Source: Gymnodinialimonas phycosphaerae
GTDB taxonomy: Bacteria; Pseudomonadota; Alphaproteobacteria; Rhodobacterales; Rhodobacteraceae
Reading direction: 5' to 3'
NCBI RefSeq assembly: GCF_019195455.1
Contig: NZ_JAIMBW010000001.1
Location: 682,001-746,000 of the forward strand
DNA length: 64,000 bases
Shown here: positions 8,701 through 17,283 of the stretch, piece by piece
How positions within the stretch are numbered: position 1 is the first letter of the stretch
How the letters are laid out: every line of letters begins with the position of its first letter
The notes under the pieces: model-generated
Database searches by the model: none
Told to the model about the DNA's origin: nothing
The model's input: only the letters and a program-made list of their open reading frames with translations
Position numbers and translations under genes: made by a program

Positions 8701-9636
8701 CTACGACCCTCCCTGTTGGTTGATCCGCGCTGTGACGCGATCCATGAGGCCGACGAACCCGCCGGGCAGGACATAGACGATGACCAGAAACGCGATGCCG
8801 ATCACCAGTGTCGTCTGGTTCGGGAAGTTAGACGAGACGGTCTCCAAAAGGATGGTGAACGGGATCACACCTAACAGTGGCCCCCAGAGGCGCGAGGCCC
8901 CGCCCAGAAGCCCCATGATGACCACCTGAAAAGACAGGATGGGGGCGAAGGCCAGCGACGGCTCGATATAGACATAGCGCGGCGCAAGGATCGCGCCGGT
9001 CATTGCGGCGACGGCACCGGGCACCATGAACAACAGCACTTTGGCGCGCGCCGTGTTGATGCCGGAATGGGCGGCAACCGTTTCATCATCGCCAATGATA
9101 CGCAGCGCGAACCCAAGGCGGGATCGACCCACCAGCCAACCGGTCAGGAAGACCGCGGCAGCCAGACCCAGCAACCACCAGTAGATATCGGCCTCATCCA
9201 GATCCATCAGGACATAGAGCCCGCGTGCGCCGGTGGAGTTCTGAACCCATGTGATCACCTGCCGCACCAACTCGGCCAGACCCAGCGTGAAAATCACGAA
9301 GTAGACTCCCGACAGGCGCAGTGTCGCGAGCCCCACAAGGGCCGCCAATACCGCCCCGATGATCCCTGCAATGCCCACCAGTGACCAGAACGGCAGCGTA
9401 TCGAACCCCAATCCAGTGACATAGGTGCCAACCCCGAAGAATGCCGCAGTCGCGAGGCTGATGTAATGCGTCGGCCCTGAAAACAGGGCCCAGGATGTGG
9501 CCAATACGGTGAACATAATGACCGTGACGCCTAGGCCTAGCCAATAGCCCTGATCAATCAGGGGCAAACCGGCGCAAATGGCCAGTGCCAATCCAGCCAG
9601 TACAAGGGTACGGATATCGACTGAAGTCAGGCTCAC
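8701..9636 (-). CDS. LIV-type ABC transporter permease (LivM-like)
   Basis: This is a 311-residue integral membrane protein with about eight to ten hydrophobic helices. It carries the LivM-type segment LSGVYFVIFTLGLAELVRQ and the cytoplasmic loop FALRIIGDDETVAAHSGIN, which contacts the ATPases. It ends two bases before the LivG start and overlaps the LivH stop by four bases. Together with LivH, the two ATPases and the binding protein it forms a complete high-affinity importer. The surrounding genes suggest an aromatic acid or related compound rather than branched-chain amino acids. Confidence 0.9.
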   Translation of the reverse strand: MSLTSVDIRTLVLAGLALAICAGLPLIDQGYWLGLGVTVIMFTVLATSWALFSGPTHYISLATAAFFGVGTYVTGLGFDTLPFWSLVGIAGIIGAVLAALVGLATLRLSGVYFVIFTLGLAELVRQVITWVQNSTGARGLYVLMDLDEADIYWWLLGLAAAVFLTGWLVGRSRLGFALRIIGDDETVAAHSGINTARAKVLLFMVPGAVAAMTGAILAPRYVYIEPSLAFAPILSFQVVIMGLLGGASRLWGPLLGVIPFTILLETVSSNFPNQTTLVIGIAFLVIVYVLPGGFVGLMDRVTARINQQGGS

Positions 9637-10505
9637 GTTGTCTTCTTTCCGAACAGGCCCTGTGGGCGGAACAACAAGATGCCGAGGAACATGACGTAGG
9701 CCGCTGCAAGGGTGAGACCGGGATCAATCAGCGTCGCCACGGTTGTCTCCAGCACTCCCAGTAGAAGCGCTGCGACGATCGTGCCGCGCACGTCACCGAC
9801 CCCGCCCATGATAACGATGATCAGCGCCTTTAGCGTGAATACGACGCCGGTGGAGGCGTCCAAGGTCAGGTAGGTGGAGATCAACGCACCGCCCACCGCC
9901 GTCACCGCGCCACCAAGGGCAAAGGCCAGTGCCGACAAGCGCTTGACGTCGATGCCCACCAGCCGTGCAGACGCCGGGGCCGTTGCAATCGCACGGATCG
10001 ACAGGCCCGCGCGGGAGCGGTTGAGCCAGATATAAAGCGCGCCGCAGATCACCACGGCCATGGCGAAGGAAATCGCCCGGTTCGCGCCATAGGAATTGCC
10101 CAAAAGTTCGACCGGGACCGCCATGAAGCTGTAAGAAAAGTAATCACCGCCGAAAAAGCTGAGCATCAGGCCCACGCCGATGAAAGACAGCCCGAAGGTG
10201 GCAAGGATACTATCGGTCTCCAGCTGGCCGCGGTTCTTGGCACGTGTGACCAGCGGTTGCAGCATGATGCGGTAGATCAGCCAGTTTATTCCGAATGCCA
10301 GCGGGGCCACGATGAAGATGGTCAGAAGCGGGCTTAACTGCGCGGCGGTATAGGCGATGAAGGCCACATAGCCGCCCGCCACCAGAATCTCGCCATTGGC
10401 GAGGTTCATGATCCGCGCCACGCCATATTGCAGGTTCAGCCCCATCGCGATCAGTGCGTAGGTGCCGCCAAGCAAAAGACCTGTTATCAGAATTTCCACG
10501 CGCAA
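9633..10505 (-). CDS. LIV-type ABC transporter permease (LivH-like)
   Basis: This is a 290-residue permease starting MRVEILITGLLLGGTYALIA. The conserved LivH segment GLNLQYGVARIMNLANGE follows and the coupling loop RAIATAPASARLVGID is near 190. The length and helix pattern fit the family. Its stop overlaps the LivM start (four bases). A strong hairpin at 10528-10553 separates it from the binding-protein gene, which probably lets the binding protein be made in excess. Confidence 0.9.
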   Translation of the reverse strand: MRVEILITGLLLGGTYALIAMGLNLQYGVARIMNLANGEILVAGGYVAFIAYTAAQLSPLLTIFIVAPLAFGINWLIYRIMLQPLVTRAKNRGQLETDSILATFGLSFIGVGLMLSFFGGDYFSYSFMAVPVELLGNSYGANRAISFAMAVVICGALYIWLNRSRAGLSIRAIATAPASARLVGIDVKRLSALAFALGGAVTAVGGALISTYLTLDASTGVVFTLKALIIVIMGGVGDVRGTIVAALLLGVLETTVATLIDPGLTLAAAYVMFLGILLFRPQGLFGKKTT

Positions 10506-10527
10506 CCGCCATGATCTAAGAAGAAAG

Positions 10528-10553
10528 CCGGGGCGAAACCTTCGCCGCCCCGG
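10528..10553 (-). terminator. Intercistronic hairpin, probable attenuator
   Basis: On the minus strand CCGGGGCG pairs perfectly with CGCCCCGG across a ten-base loop and is followed by CTTTCTTCTT. This resembles a leaky Rho-independent terminator placed after the substrate-binding-protein gene and before livH, a common way to set binding protein above permease levels. Confidence 0.65.
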
Positions 10554-10564
10554 AAGATTGAGGT

Positions 10565-11764
10565 TTACTCCCAGCCATCTTTCAGGATGACCGGAACAGC
10601 CCCGTCACGGTCGCGTGATGCGACACCGCGAAACACACCGCCTTGCCATTGACCTACGGTCCAGAAGGCCGCGTTGGAGTTGTTCTCATCAAAGCTGATC
10701 GGGCCAAGAATGGTCTCGAACGTGGCTTCGCGCAGGTAGTCAGACACCTCCGCCCGGTCGAGGCCGACGGCCTCAATCGACTGTGCCAGGATCTCAAGCG
10801 AAGCGTAGGTGGTGGCCGATGCCCAGTAGTCAGGCTCGGCCCCCGTGACTTCCAGATGCGCTGCCGCATAGGCTTGGAATGCTTCGCTGTCGGGGTTCAC
10901 ACCGCCCGCGCCCAGAACCCCTTCAGCCGCCGGACCGAAGCGTGCGCCATAGCCGGGGAAGGGGGTGGCCACGGCGGTGTAGAAGGCGTCGACATCCAAC
11001 CCTGCGATCATCGCCTGCTCGGTCAAACCGAATGTGTCGGGTGGATAGGACCACGCGACGAACGCATCAGGTTCCGCCGCGGCCGCTCCGTTGATGACCG
11101 GGGAAAGGTCCTGTGTTCCAAGGGGATAGGAGGTGTCATAGACAATCTCGAACCCGGCCTCTTCAAACAGGGGGCGAGCTGCGGTGGCAAGCTCAATCCC
11201 AAAAGCATCCGCCACGTTCACCATCGCCACCCGGTTGCCCAGATCACCCGCGTCCCGCATGCCTTCCAACACATCCACAAGGTCCGATGCGAGGGCCGTC
11301 GTGGTGCCCAATGTGAAGAACATGTTTGGAAATTGCTCGGCCAATGCGCCTTGCTGGTCGGTGATGGCCGAAACCGCGATCTGTGGATAGCCGTAGCGAT
11401 CAAACAACGGCGCTGCGGCAAGGTTCAGACCTGTGCCGTAGGGTGCGATGATGAAGTGGGCATTGTCTTGGGTTGCCAGACGCTGCACGGCGCGGATCGT
11501 CTCGCCGGGGTTGGTTTGGTCGTCATATTCGATCAGCTCGATCAGCATCATCTCGCCATCGACATTGAGGCCGCCGGCCTCGTTCACTTGATGGACCCAC
11601 AACTCGATCGAGGGCCATTGGGTCACGGTCGCGCCACCGGCAAGTGGACCGGTACGCGGCGCTACAGCGCCAATTCGGATCGTATCGGCGGCGGCGGCTG
11701 TGCCTGTCAGGGCCGCCGCGATTGCGATGGCACTTGTCAGCTTCAAAAATGGTCTGCGGTTCAT
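10565..11764 (-). CDS. LIV-type ABC transporter periplasmic substrate-binding protein
   Basis: The ATG at 11764 follows a perfect GGAGG and gives MNRRPFLKLTSAIAIAAALTG, a clear Sec signal peptide likely cleaved after AAA (about residue 25). The mature 375 residues show the Peripla_BP_6 fold, beginning IRIGAVAPRTGPLAGGA and containing an FAPYGTGLNLA-like ligand loop. It should deliver substrate to the LivHM/LivGF importer encoded downstream. The ligand cannot be read from sequence; proximity to aromatic alcohol and aldehyde dehydrogenases suggests a lignin-derived aromatic. Confidence 0.9.
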   Translation of the reverse strand: MNRRPFLKLTSAIAIAAALTGTAAAADTIRIGAVAPRTGPLAGGATVTQWPSIELWVHQVNEAGGLNVDGEMMLIELIEYDDQTNPGETIRAVQRLATQDNAHFIIAPYGTGLNLAAAPLFDRYGYPQIAVSAITDQQGALAEQFPNMFFTLGTTTALASDLVDVLEGMRDAGDLGNRVAMVNVADAFGIELATAARPLFEEAGFEIVYDTSYPLGTQDLSPVINGAAAAEPDAFVAWSYPPDTFGLTEQAMIAGLDVDAFYTAVATPFPGYGARFGPAAEGVLGAGGVNPDSEAFQAYAAAHLEVTGAEPDYWASATTYASLEILAQSIEAVGLDRAEVSDYLREATFETILGPISFDENNSNAAFWTVGQWQGGVFRGVASRDRDGAVPVILKDGWE

Positions 11765-11819
11765 TGCGTATCCTCCATTTGCAATATTTCCTCGCGCGGG
11801 CAGGGGCCCGCCGGGGATG

Positions 11820-13208
11820 TTACAGTCTTGGTGTGCTCCCAACCTCGTGGATCGCGATCCAGCGCTGTTCGGTGAATTCGTGAATGACGCTCTCGCCGCC
11901 AAATCGCCCGTGACCGCTTAATTTCATACCGCCAAAGGGCATCGCGGGATCATCGTGAACTGTGGGTCCGTTGATTTGCACCACGCCGTATTCAAGCGTC
12001 TCTGCCATCGCTTGCGCGCGGTTCAGGTCTGCGGTGAAGATAGCGGCGTTCAGGCCGTAATCGGATGCGTTGGCAATGGAAATCGCTTCTTCCGCATCCT
12101 GCACCCGCATCACACTTGCCAGTGGCCCGAAGGTTTCCTCTCGGAACACCCGCATGTTGGACGCTATGCCATCCAGAAGTGTCGGCTGCATCTGGTCGGC
12201 CGCTGTTTCGCCCCCAACCAACAATCGAGCACCCTTCGAGACTGCATCCTCGACCAAAGCGCGCACCCGTTCAACTGCCTTGGCCGAGATCATTCGGCCA
12301 CGGTCAGGTCCGGTCTCTGCCGCAAGCTGGGCCACACGGGACGTCAGCTTGGACACAAAGGTGTCTGCAATGGAGTGCACGACAATAATCCACTCGGTCG
12401 ACATGCAAATCTGGCCTTGGTTGAAGTAGGCGCCAAAACAAGCAGCCTCCACTGCGGCGTCGAGGTCCGCATCCTCCAACACGATGAGCGGCGCTTTTCC
12501 AGACAGCTCGAGAAGCGCAGGCTTCAAATGGCGTGCAGCTTCAATCGCAACATCGCGGCCCACGCGGGTCGATCCGGTGAAATTTATCCGCCGCACGCAA
12601 GGATCCGCAATCAACGCGACCATGATGTCATGGGCATCATCCTGCGTACCGACGACGCAGCTTAGCGCACCTTCGGGCAGGCCAGATCCATTTAGGATAT
12701 CGACCAGCAATTGATGGGTGCGCGGGCAGATATCAGAACCCTTCATCACCACCGTGTTGCCGCACATCAGCGGCCCCGCCACGGCGCGCACGCCAAGCGT
12801 TATCGGGGCATTCCACGGAACCAGCCCTAAAACCACACCTGCCGCCTGACGACGAATGATAGACCGGGTCTCGGGCGTTCCATGCACCACGGTCTTGTCC
12901 TCAAGGGCAGGACCTAAGCTTGCAACATGTTTCAGGATGCCTTTGGCCAAGTCGATGTTGAAATCGATCCACGAACGTGTGGCGCCCAGTTCTTCCTCGG
13001 CTACGGCGTACAGATCACCTCGTCGGTCTTCCAATAGATCAGCCATGGACGCGATCGTGCGGGCGCGCTCTGCAATCGGCCGATGGGACCAATCGGCAAA
13101 GGCTGACGCGGCAGCCGATGTAGCGGTCTCAACACTATGCGATGACGAGGGGGCCACATGTGTGCCGCTCGTCTGCAATGTGCCCAAAGCAGGCTTCGCC
13201 ACGCTCAC
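11820..13208 (-). CDS. Aldehyde dehydrogenase, vanillin/benzaldehyde dehydrogenase-like
   Basis: I read a 462-residue ALDH from the GTG at 13208, which has GGAGG eight bases upstream; a longer frame to 13349 gives an unlikely Cys-rich leader. Catalytic Cys268 lies in NQGQICMS, general base Glu234 in LLELSGKAP and FTGSTRVG near 210-217. Ser replaces the usual Gly in the ELGGK motif, a minor oddity. The PWNAP and NQGQICMS context groups it with vanillin and salicylaldehyde dehydrogenases. The gene diverges from an AraC regulator and precedes the ABC importer, so it may be the regulator's first target. Confidence 0.85.
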   Translation of the reverse strand: MSVAKPALGTLQTSGTHVAPSSSHSVETATSAAASAFADWSHRPIAERARTIASMADLLEDRRGDLYAVAEEELGATRSWIDFNIDLAKGILKHVASLGPALEDKTVVHGTPETRSIIRRQAAGVVLGLVPWNAPITLGVRAVAGPLMCGNTVVMKGSDICPRTHQLLVDILNGSGLPEGALSCVVGTQDDAHDIMVALIADPCVRRINFTGSTRVGRDVAIEAARHLKPALLELSGKAPLIVLEDADLDAAVEAACFGAYFNQGQICMSTEWIIVVHSIADTFVSKLTSRVAQLAAETGPDRGRMISAKAVERVRALVEDAVSKGARLLVGGETAADQMQPTLLDGIASNMRVFREETFGPLASVMRVQDAEEAISIANASDYGLNAAIFTADLNRAQAMAETLEYGVVQINGPTVHDDPAMPFGGMKLSGHGRFGGESVIHEFTEQRWIAIHEVGSTPRL

Positions 13209-13358
13209 TAGGTGTCCTCCCCCATTTCCGCAGCAAGCCTTCCCATGGCAGCGCGGTGTCCCGCAGCCGGATACTGTGAACCGCGGTCCGTTTACCCTAC
13301 GCCCCAGAAATCGGGCAAAAAATATTGATATCCGGGAAAGTAATGTCATTATCGGGGG
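13209..13358. promoter_or_regulatory. Divergent promoter region between ALDH and AraC regulator
   Basis: This 150-base divergent spacer turns AT-rich toward the regulator. It contains the short palindrome TAATGTCATTA (13341-13351). Upstream of it TTGATA (13325-13330) could be a -35 box for the plus strand, with ATTATC 17 bases further on as a weak -10. The assignment is tentative; the palindrome is a candidate operator. Confidence 0.4.
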
Positions 13359-14279
13359 GTGAACTCATGTCATTCCCTCAAATCCGTGCCATTGGCGCAC
13401 CAATCGACCATCCACGCAGAGGCGTTTCGCAGCGGGCTGCATGATCGCATTCTGGGTGGTCTTGTCGATTTTCCAGGACGCACCTCACAATGCATCATGG
13501 TCTCTTCTGGGGCTATCACGCGCCTTGAAGCCGACCGAGAGGAAACGGTCGCGGCCCCCGCGATCATCTGGGGGCCGAAAGATGCAAACACTCGTATTCG
13601 GGCCCATGCGGGAAGCAATGGGGCGATCATGACGCTGGGGGAGGCCACGTTATCGAATGCCATAGGTCACAAACCCGAAGTCGCCGCCCTGCGGTTGATG
13701 TCAGCGCGCGACTTTACCCTCGATCTGTCCATGAAGTCGGACATTGAGCAAAGCCTCGCCGCTTGTTTTTCCGCCATTCTGCGGGAGTTGGACGCGGTCG
13801 AGACGGGAATGGATACCGTGATCGAGGCGCAGATCCGCATTCTGATGGTCTCGCTTTGGCGGGTGGGCACGGCAGACGTTACCCCAGCCGCCGATCACCG
13901 CGATGTGGATCTGACGTTGGAGACGTTTCGTCATCTGGTCGAGTCGCATCTGTGCGACCGCTGGCCCGTGCAACGTTTTGCGCAGGAGTTGGGAATGTCA
14001 TCAGACCGGCTGCACGATATCTGCACGCGCAAATTAGGTATTCCGCCTCAGCGTCTTGTCTTGGACCGGCTGACAGTGGAAGCGCAGGCCCTGTTGCAAC
14101 GTTCACACTTAACGCTCGATCAGATCGCCGACTATCTTGGGTTTCGCAGCACGCCGCAATTCAGCGCGTTCTTCAAAACCCATACCGGATTTCCACCGGG
14201 CGCATTCCGCAAAGCCATCCGGCGTAGGGACAACGTCGCGGAACTCCTGCAATCGCGGACCTACGCCGATTGGCCGTAA
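13359..14279 (+). CDS. AraC-family transcriptional regulator
   Basis: This is a 306-residue protein with a cupin-like N-terminal half and a C-terminal AraC double helix-turn-helix (about residues 190-290). The helices include FAQELGMSSDRLHDICTRK and, as second motif, DQIADYLGFRSTPQFSAFF. It probably senses an aromatic compound and activates the divergent aldehyde dehydrogenase and transport operon. The start is uncertain: the GTG at 13359 sits immediately after a run of Gs, and a GTG nine codons later is also possible. Confidence 0.85.
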   Translation: MNSCHSLKSVPLAHQSTIHAEAFRSGLHDRILGGLVDFPGRTSQCIMVSSGAITRLEADREETVAAPAIIWGPKDANTRIRAHAGSNGAIMTLGEATLSNAIGHKPEVAALRLMSARDFTLDLSMKSDIEQSLAACFSAILRELDAVETGMDTVIEAQIRILMVSLWRVGTADVTPAADHRDVDLTLETFRHLVESHLCDRWPVQRFAQELGMSSDRLHDICTRKLGIPPQRLVLDRLTVEAQALLQRSHLTLDQIADYLGFRSTPQFSAFFKTHTGFPPGAFRKAIRRRDNVAELLQSRTYADWP

Positions 14280-14527
14280 CTACGCGCGTTGGCTTCCTCG
14301 GATATTTCCGGTCTGGGTCCCCCCCCAGCGCTGCTCTTTGACATTTTCTAGGCGCAATCCAAGGTCAAGAATCTTTGCGCGGGAACTGATTGAAAAATCA
14401 TAGGCGGCAAGGATCGCAGCATTAGCTATGGACGAAACGCTCCAAACGCCGTTTTGATATGCACGATCTGCATGTGTGGACGAGTGATCGTTCCTGTGTC
14501 TTTAAGCCGTACCGGGAGAATATCGTT

Positions 14528-15724
14528 ATGGGAGCACGAACCGCTGACAGCGCGTTTGCACCACTTGATACAGAGATATCGCTGGATCAGTTGGACCGCG
14601 ATCCCTATCCGATTTACCGCCGCCTGCGTGCCCAATCGCCGGTATTGCGCGTCCAGTCCGCCAACCGCACGTTGCTGACCAAGGCGGCGGATACGAAGTA
14701 TGTCAAAGACCACCCTGAAATTTTCAGCTCGGATGATCCCAACACGCCGATGCAGCGCGCGTTCAACGCGCACACGCTGATGCGCAAAGATGGGGAAGAG
14801 CATTTGCGTGAACGGATGGCGATGGCGCCGGCCTTTAATCCGCGCGTCATCAAGGGCGAATGGATGCCCGCCTACAGCGACATCGCGGACGAATATCTGG
14901 ATCGTTTGCCCAAGGGTGAAGTCGTTGATCTGCATAAGCTTCTGTCTGGGCCCTACGCGGCGCGGGGGTTGGCGGTGCTGTTGGGCATACCTGAGGCCAC
15001 AGACGAGGAGATGCAGCGGTGGAGCCAGATATTGATCGACGGATCGGGTAACTTTGGCTGGCGGCCCGAACCATTTGAACACTCAGACCAGGCCAATGCA
15101 GAGATGAATGCGCTGTTTGATCGCGTGTCCGTGGCCCACCGCGCCAATCCCAATTCCTCGGCGCTGTCGGTGATGGTCAATTCTGACGACCCGATCCCAG
15201 AATCCCAGATTTACGCCAACATCAAGATCGCCATTGGCGGCGGCATCAATGAGCCGCGCGATGCGCTGTCAACGATCCTCTACGGACTTCTGACAAATCC
15301 CGATCAGTTGGAAGAGGTCAAGCGCACCGACAATTGGAGTGGCGCGTTTGAAGAAGGCGTGCGTTGGGTGGCACCGATCCAAGCGTCGTCTCGGCTGGTA
15401 AAGGAGGACACGGAAATTCGCGGCTATGTGATCCCCAAGGGTGACACGGTAATGACGATCCAAGCGTCCTCCAACCGCGATGAAGAAATCTACGGGGACG
15501 GGGAATTCTATGACGTCTACCGCGAAAAGAAGCCGCACCAAGCCTTTGGCAACGGCCCGCACTTCTGCCAAGGCACCCATGTGGCACGTCGTGCCATTGC
15601 TGACATCATGCTGCCAAAGCTGTTCGAGCGGTTCCCCAATATGGATTTGCCTGACCCGTCTGTGGTGGAATGGCGCGGGTTTGGATTTCGGGGACCGATC
15701 AACCTTCCAGTTCGTCTGGCATGA
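14528..15724 (+). CDS. Cytochrome P450, GcoA-like (CYP255-type aromatic O-demethylase candidate)
   Basis: From the ATG at 14528 (GGGAGA upstream) this is a 398-residue soluble P450. The heme-ligand loop is FGNGPHFCQG with Cys347, and EEGVRW holds the ExxR-type helix K. The I-helix reads IGGGINEPRDALST and lacks the usual acid-alcohol (D/E-T) pair. That feature, the following LLTNPDQLEEV segment and the GFGFRGPINLPV tail resemble what I recall of GcoA, the guaiacol O-demethylase of Amycolatopsis. An O-demethylase would feed catechols to the VOC dioxygenase. No GcoB-like reductase or ferredoxin gene is nearby, so the redox partner must be elsewhere. Family placement is from memory. Confidence 0.75.
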   Translation: MGARTADSAFAPLDTEISLDQLDRDPYPIYRRLRAQSPVLRVQSANRTLLTKAADTKYVKDHPEIFSSDDPNTPMQRAFNAHTLMRKDGEEHLRERMAMAPAFNPRVIKGEWMPAYSDIADEYLDRLPKGEVVDLHKLLSGPYAARGLAVLLGIPEATDEEMQRWSQILIDGSGNFGWRPEPFEHSDQANAEMNALFDRVSVAHRANPNSSALSVMVNSDDPIPESQIYANIKIAIGGGINEPRDALSTILYGLLTNPDQLEEVKRTDNWSGAFEEGVRWVAPIQASSRLVKEDTEIRGYVIPKGDTVMTIQASSNRDEEIYGDGEFYDVYREKKPHQAFGNGPHFCQGTHVARRAIADIMLPKLFERFPNMDLPDPSVVEWRGFGFRGPINLPVRLA

Positions 15725-16516
15725 TCAATCGATCTTTGACGCATCCTTGAACATCACCCTGTGACGGCGGGTTTTGATCCACTCCGCCATATCCTCATCC
15801 GACATAAAGTGGTCCGTGTTGTAGGTATCTTGATGCAGGATTTCCTCGATAGGTCTGCGCCAACGCTTGTAGGGTGCGCTCGCAGGTGGTCCGAACAGGA
15901 AGATATCAAGGACTGAGATTTCCTCCGGAATTCCAAGCAGAGGACGCAGTTCCTTTTGGGCCTCTTCCTGTCCAATCGCCGTGACCCACCAGACCGTATA
16001 GCCAAGGGATGCAGCGGCCAAATGGGCGGACATCGTCGCGGCGGCTACGGATTGAAGCAAAATCCGCTCCGCATTTTCCTTGTAGCGCGCGTCCAGATCG
16101 GATCCGTCGTTCAGGATTGGGAAGGCGTTAACCCACCGCATGTCCGAGCAGACGACAACAAAGCCGGGCGCCGTGGCGAGGCCACGATAATCAGGCGTCG
16201 GGAACTTCATCTTGGCCTTCGCGCGGAACCGTTGCTCGGCCACGAAATAGTCGGCCATCTTGGCCTTCTTGTCCGCTTCCTTGACGACAATGAACTGCCA
16301 CGGCTGTGCGTTTGCGCCTGACGGGCCGTGGCGGGCGGCTTCCATGATCATGTCATAATGCTCTTCCGGGACGACGTAATCCGGGTCGAACTTGCGCACG
16401 GTCACGCGGTTGCGGATGACCTCCATCAACGCGTTATAGCGGCTACGATCCCCGATTTCGGGCAAATCAACTTCAGCCTCCGCTTTTGCGAGGTCCACTG
16501 CCGGGGTAGTTTCCAT
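15725..16516 (-). CDS. Nitroreductase-family FMN oxidoreductase
   Basis: This 263-residue protein has nitroreductase-fold signatures: an R-x-TVRKF segment near 39-43, HGPSGANAQPWQFIVV at about 63-78 for FMN binding, and the GYTVWWVTAIG region before a second FMN-contacting loop. Family members reduce nitro, quinone or other electrophilic groups with NAD(P)H; some also act as dehydrogenases. Its stop abuts the P450 stop with no gap (convergent). The substrate is unknown. A link to the P450 as electron donor is not supported by anything in the sequence. Confidence 0.85.
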   Translation of the reverse strand: METTPAVDLAKAEAEVDLPEIGDRSRYNALMEVIRNRVTVRKFDPDYVVPEEHYDMIMEAARHGPSGANAQPWQFIVVKEADKKAKMADYFVAEQRFRAKAKMKFPTPDYRGLATAPGFVVVCSDMRWVNAFPILNDGSDLDARYKENAERILLQSVAAATMSAHLAAASLGYTVWWVTAIGQEEAQKELRPLLGIPEEISVLDIFLFGPPASAPYKRWRRPIEEILHQDTYNTDHFMSDEDMAEWIKTRRHRVMFKDASKID

Positions 16517-16539
16517 GTCATATCCTTTCGGGGAAGTGG

Positions 16540-17283
16540 TCAGAACAAGTTGGCGAGCAGGCGCAAAGCAATAACGGCCAGCATCACCAGAATGATGTTA
16601 CTGAACACCGCAGGCGACCAGCGCTGCGCTAAGGCTGCGCCCAACGGCATTGTAATAAGCACAAGGCCAAGCGCGGCGAACCCGAACACGATCAGCGTGG
16701 GCGTCATTAACCCTGCGCTCGCGATCAATGGGATCTGCGCATAAGACATCGCGACAAACACAGCTGAGATTGTGGCGATGAAAACGGGGCGGTCAAGTTT
16801 CAGGGCGCTGAGGAAGGTAACGGAAATCGGGGCAGAGACCCCGATGGCACCTTGCAGGACCCCAGCGGCAAGCCCTACGGGGGCAACAACGCGGGTTGCG
16901 GTCTTTAGCGACAAGCTCCAATCGGGACGTGCAAGACGGAAAGCGATGTAGGCGATGCACCCGATCGCGACGCCCGTGGTCAGGAATTCCGATGGCAAAC
17001 TAATCAGCATCACAGTGCCAAGTCCCGCACCGACAAAAGCGGCGATCAAAAGGGGCAAGATGAAGCGCCGCGAAAGGTTATGTTCGCGATATTGCCACGC
17101 TTGCCACATGTTGGAAATCAGATTGGGGATCGTAAAGATTGTGACTGCTGTTGGCACATCGAAAGCGACTGCCAAGAGCGGAACGGCCACGATGGGCGCG
17201 CCGGCGCCGGTTGCTCCTTTGACGATGCCGCCAATCACGATGCCTATGATCGCGAGCGCAATGGACAATGGATCAATGGGCAT
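16540..17283 (-). CDS. TauE/SafE-family anion permease
   Basis: The ATG at 17283 gives a 247-residue protein starting MPIDPLSIALAIIGIVIGG, with about eight transmembrane helices and the family's repeated GxxxGxGG-like glycine motifs (GIVKGATGAGAPIVAVPLL and, in the second half, GVLQGAIGVSAPIS). TauE/SafE proteins export or import sulfite, sulfonates or small organic anions. The start overlaps the stop of the ThDP enzyme upstream by eleven bases, so they form an operon; the permease could move that enzyme's substrate or product. Confidence 0.85.
   Translation of the reverse strand: MPIDPLSIALAIIGIVIGGIVKGATGAGAPIVAVPLLAVAFDVPTAVTIFTIPNLISNMWQAWQYREHNLSRRFILPLLIAAFVGAGLGTVMLISLPSEFLTTGVAIGCIAYIAFRLARPDWSLSLKTATRVVAPVGLAAGVLQGAIGVSAPISVTFLSALKLDRPVFIATISAVFVAMSYAQIPLIASAGLMTPTLIVFGFAALGLVLITMPLGAALAQRWSPAVFSNIILVMLAVIALRLLANLF

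Noticed and set aside
10643..11875. 410-codon plus-strand open frame
   Set aside because: It is antisense to the LIV-type binding-protein gene, which has a signal peptide and family motifs; the opposite frame shows only Cys/Gly/Arg-rich nonsense.
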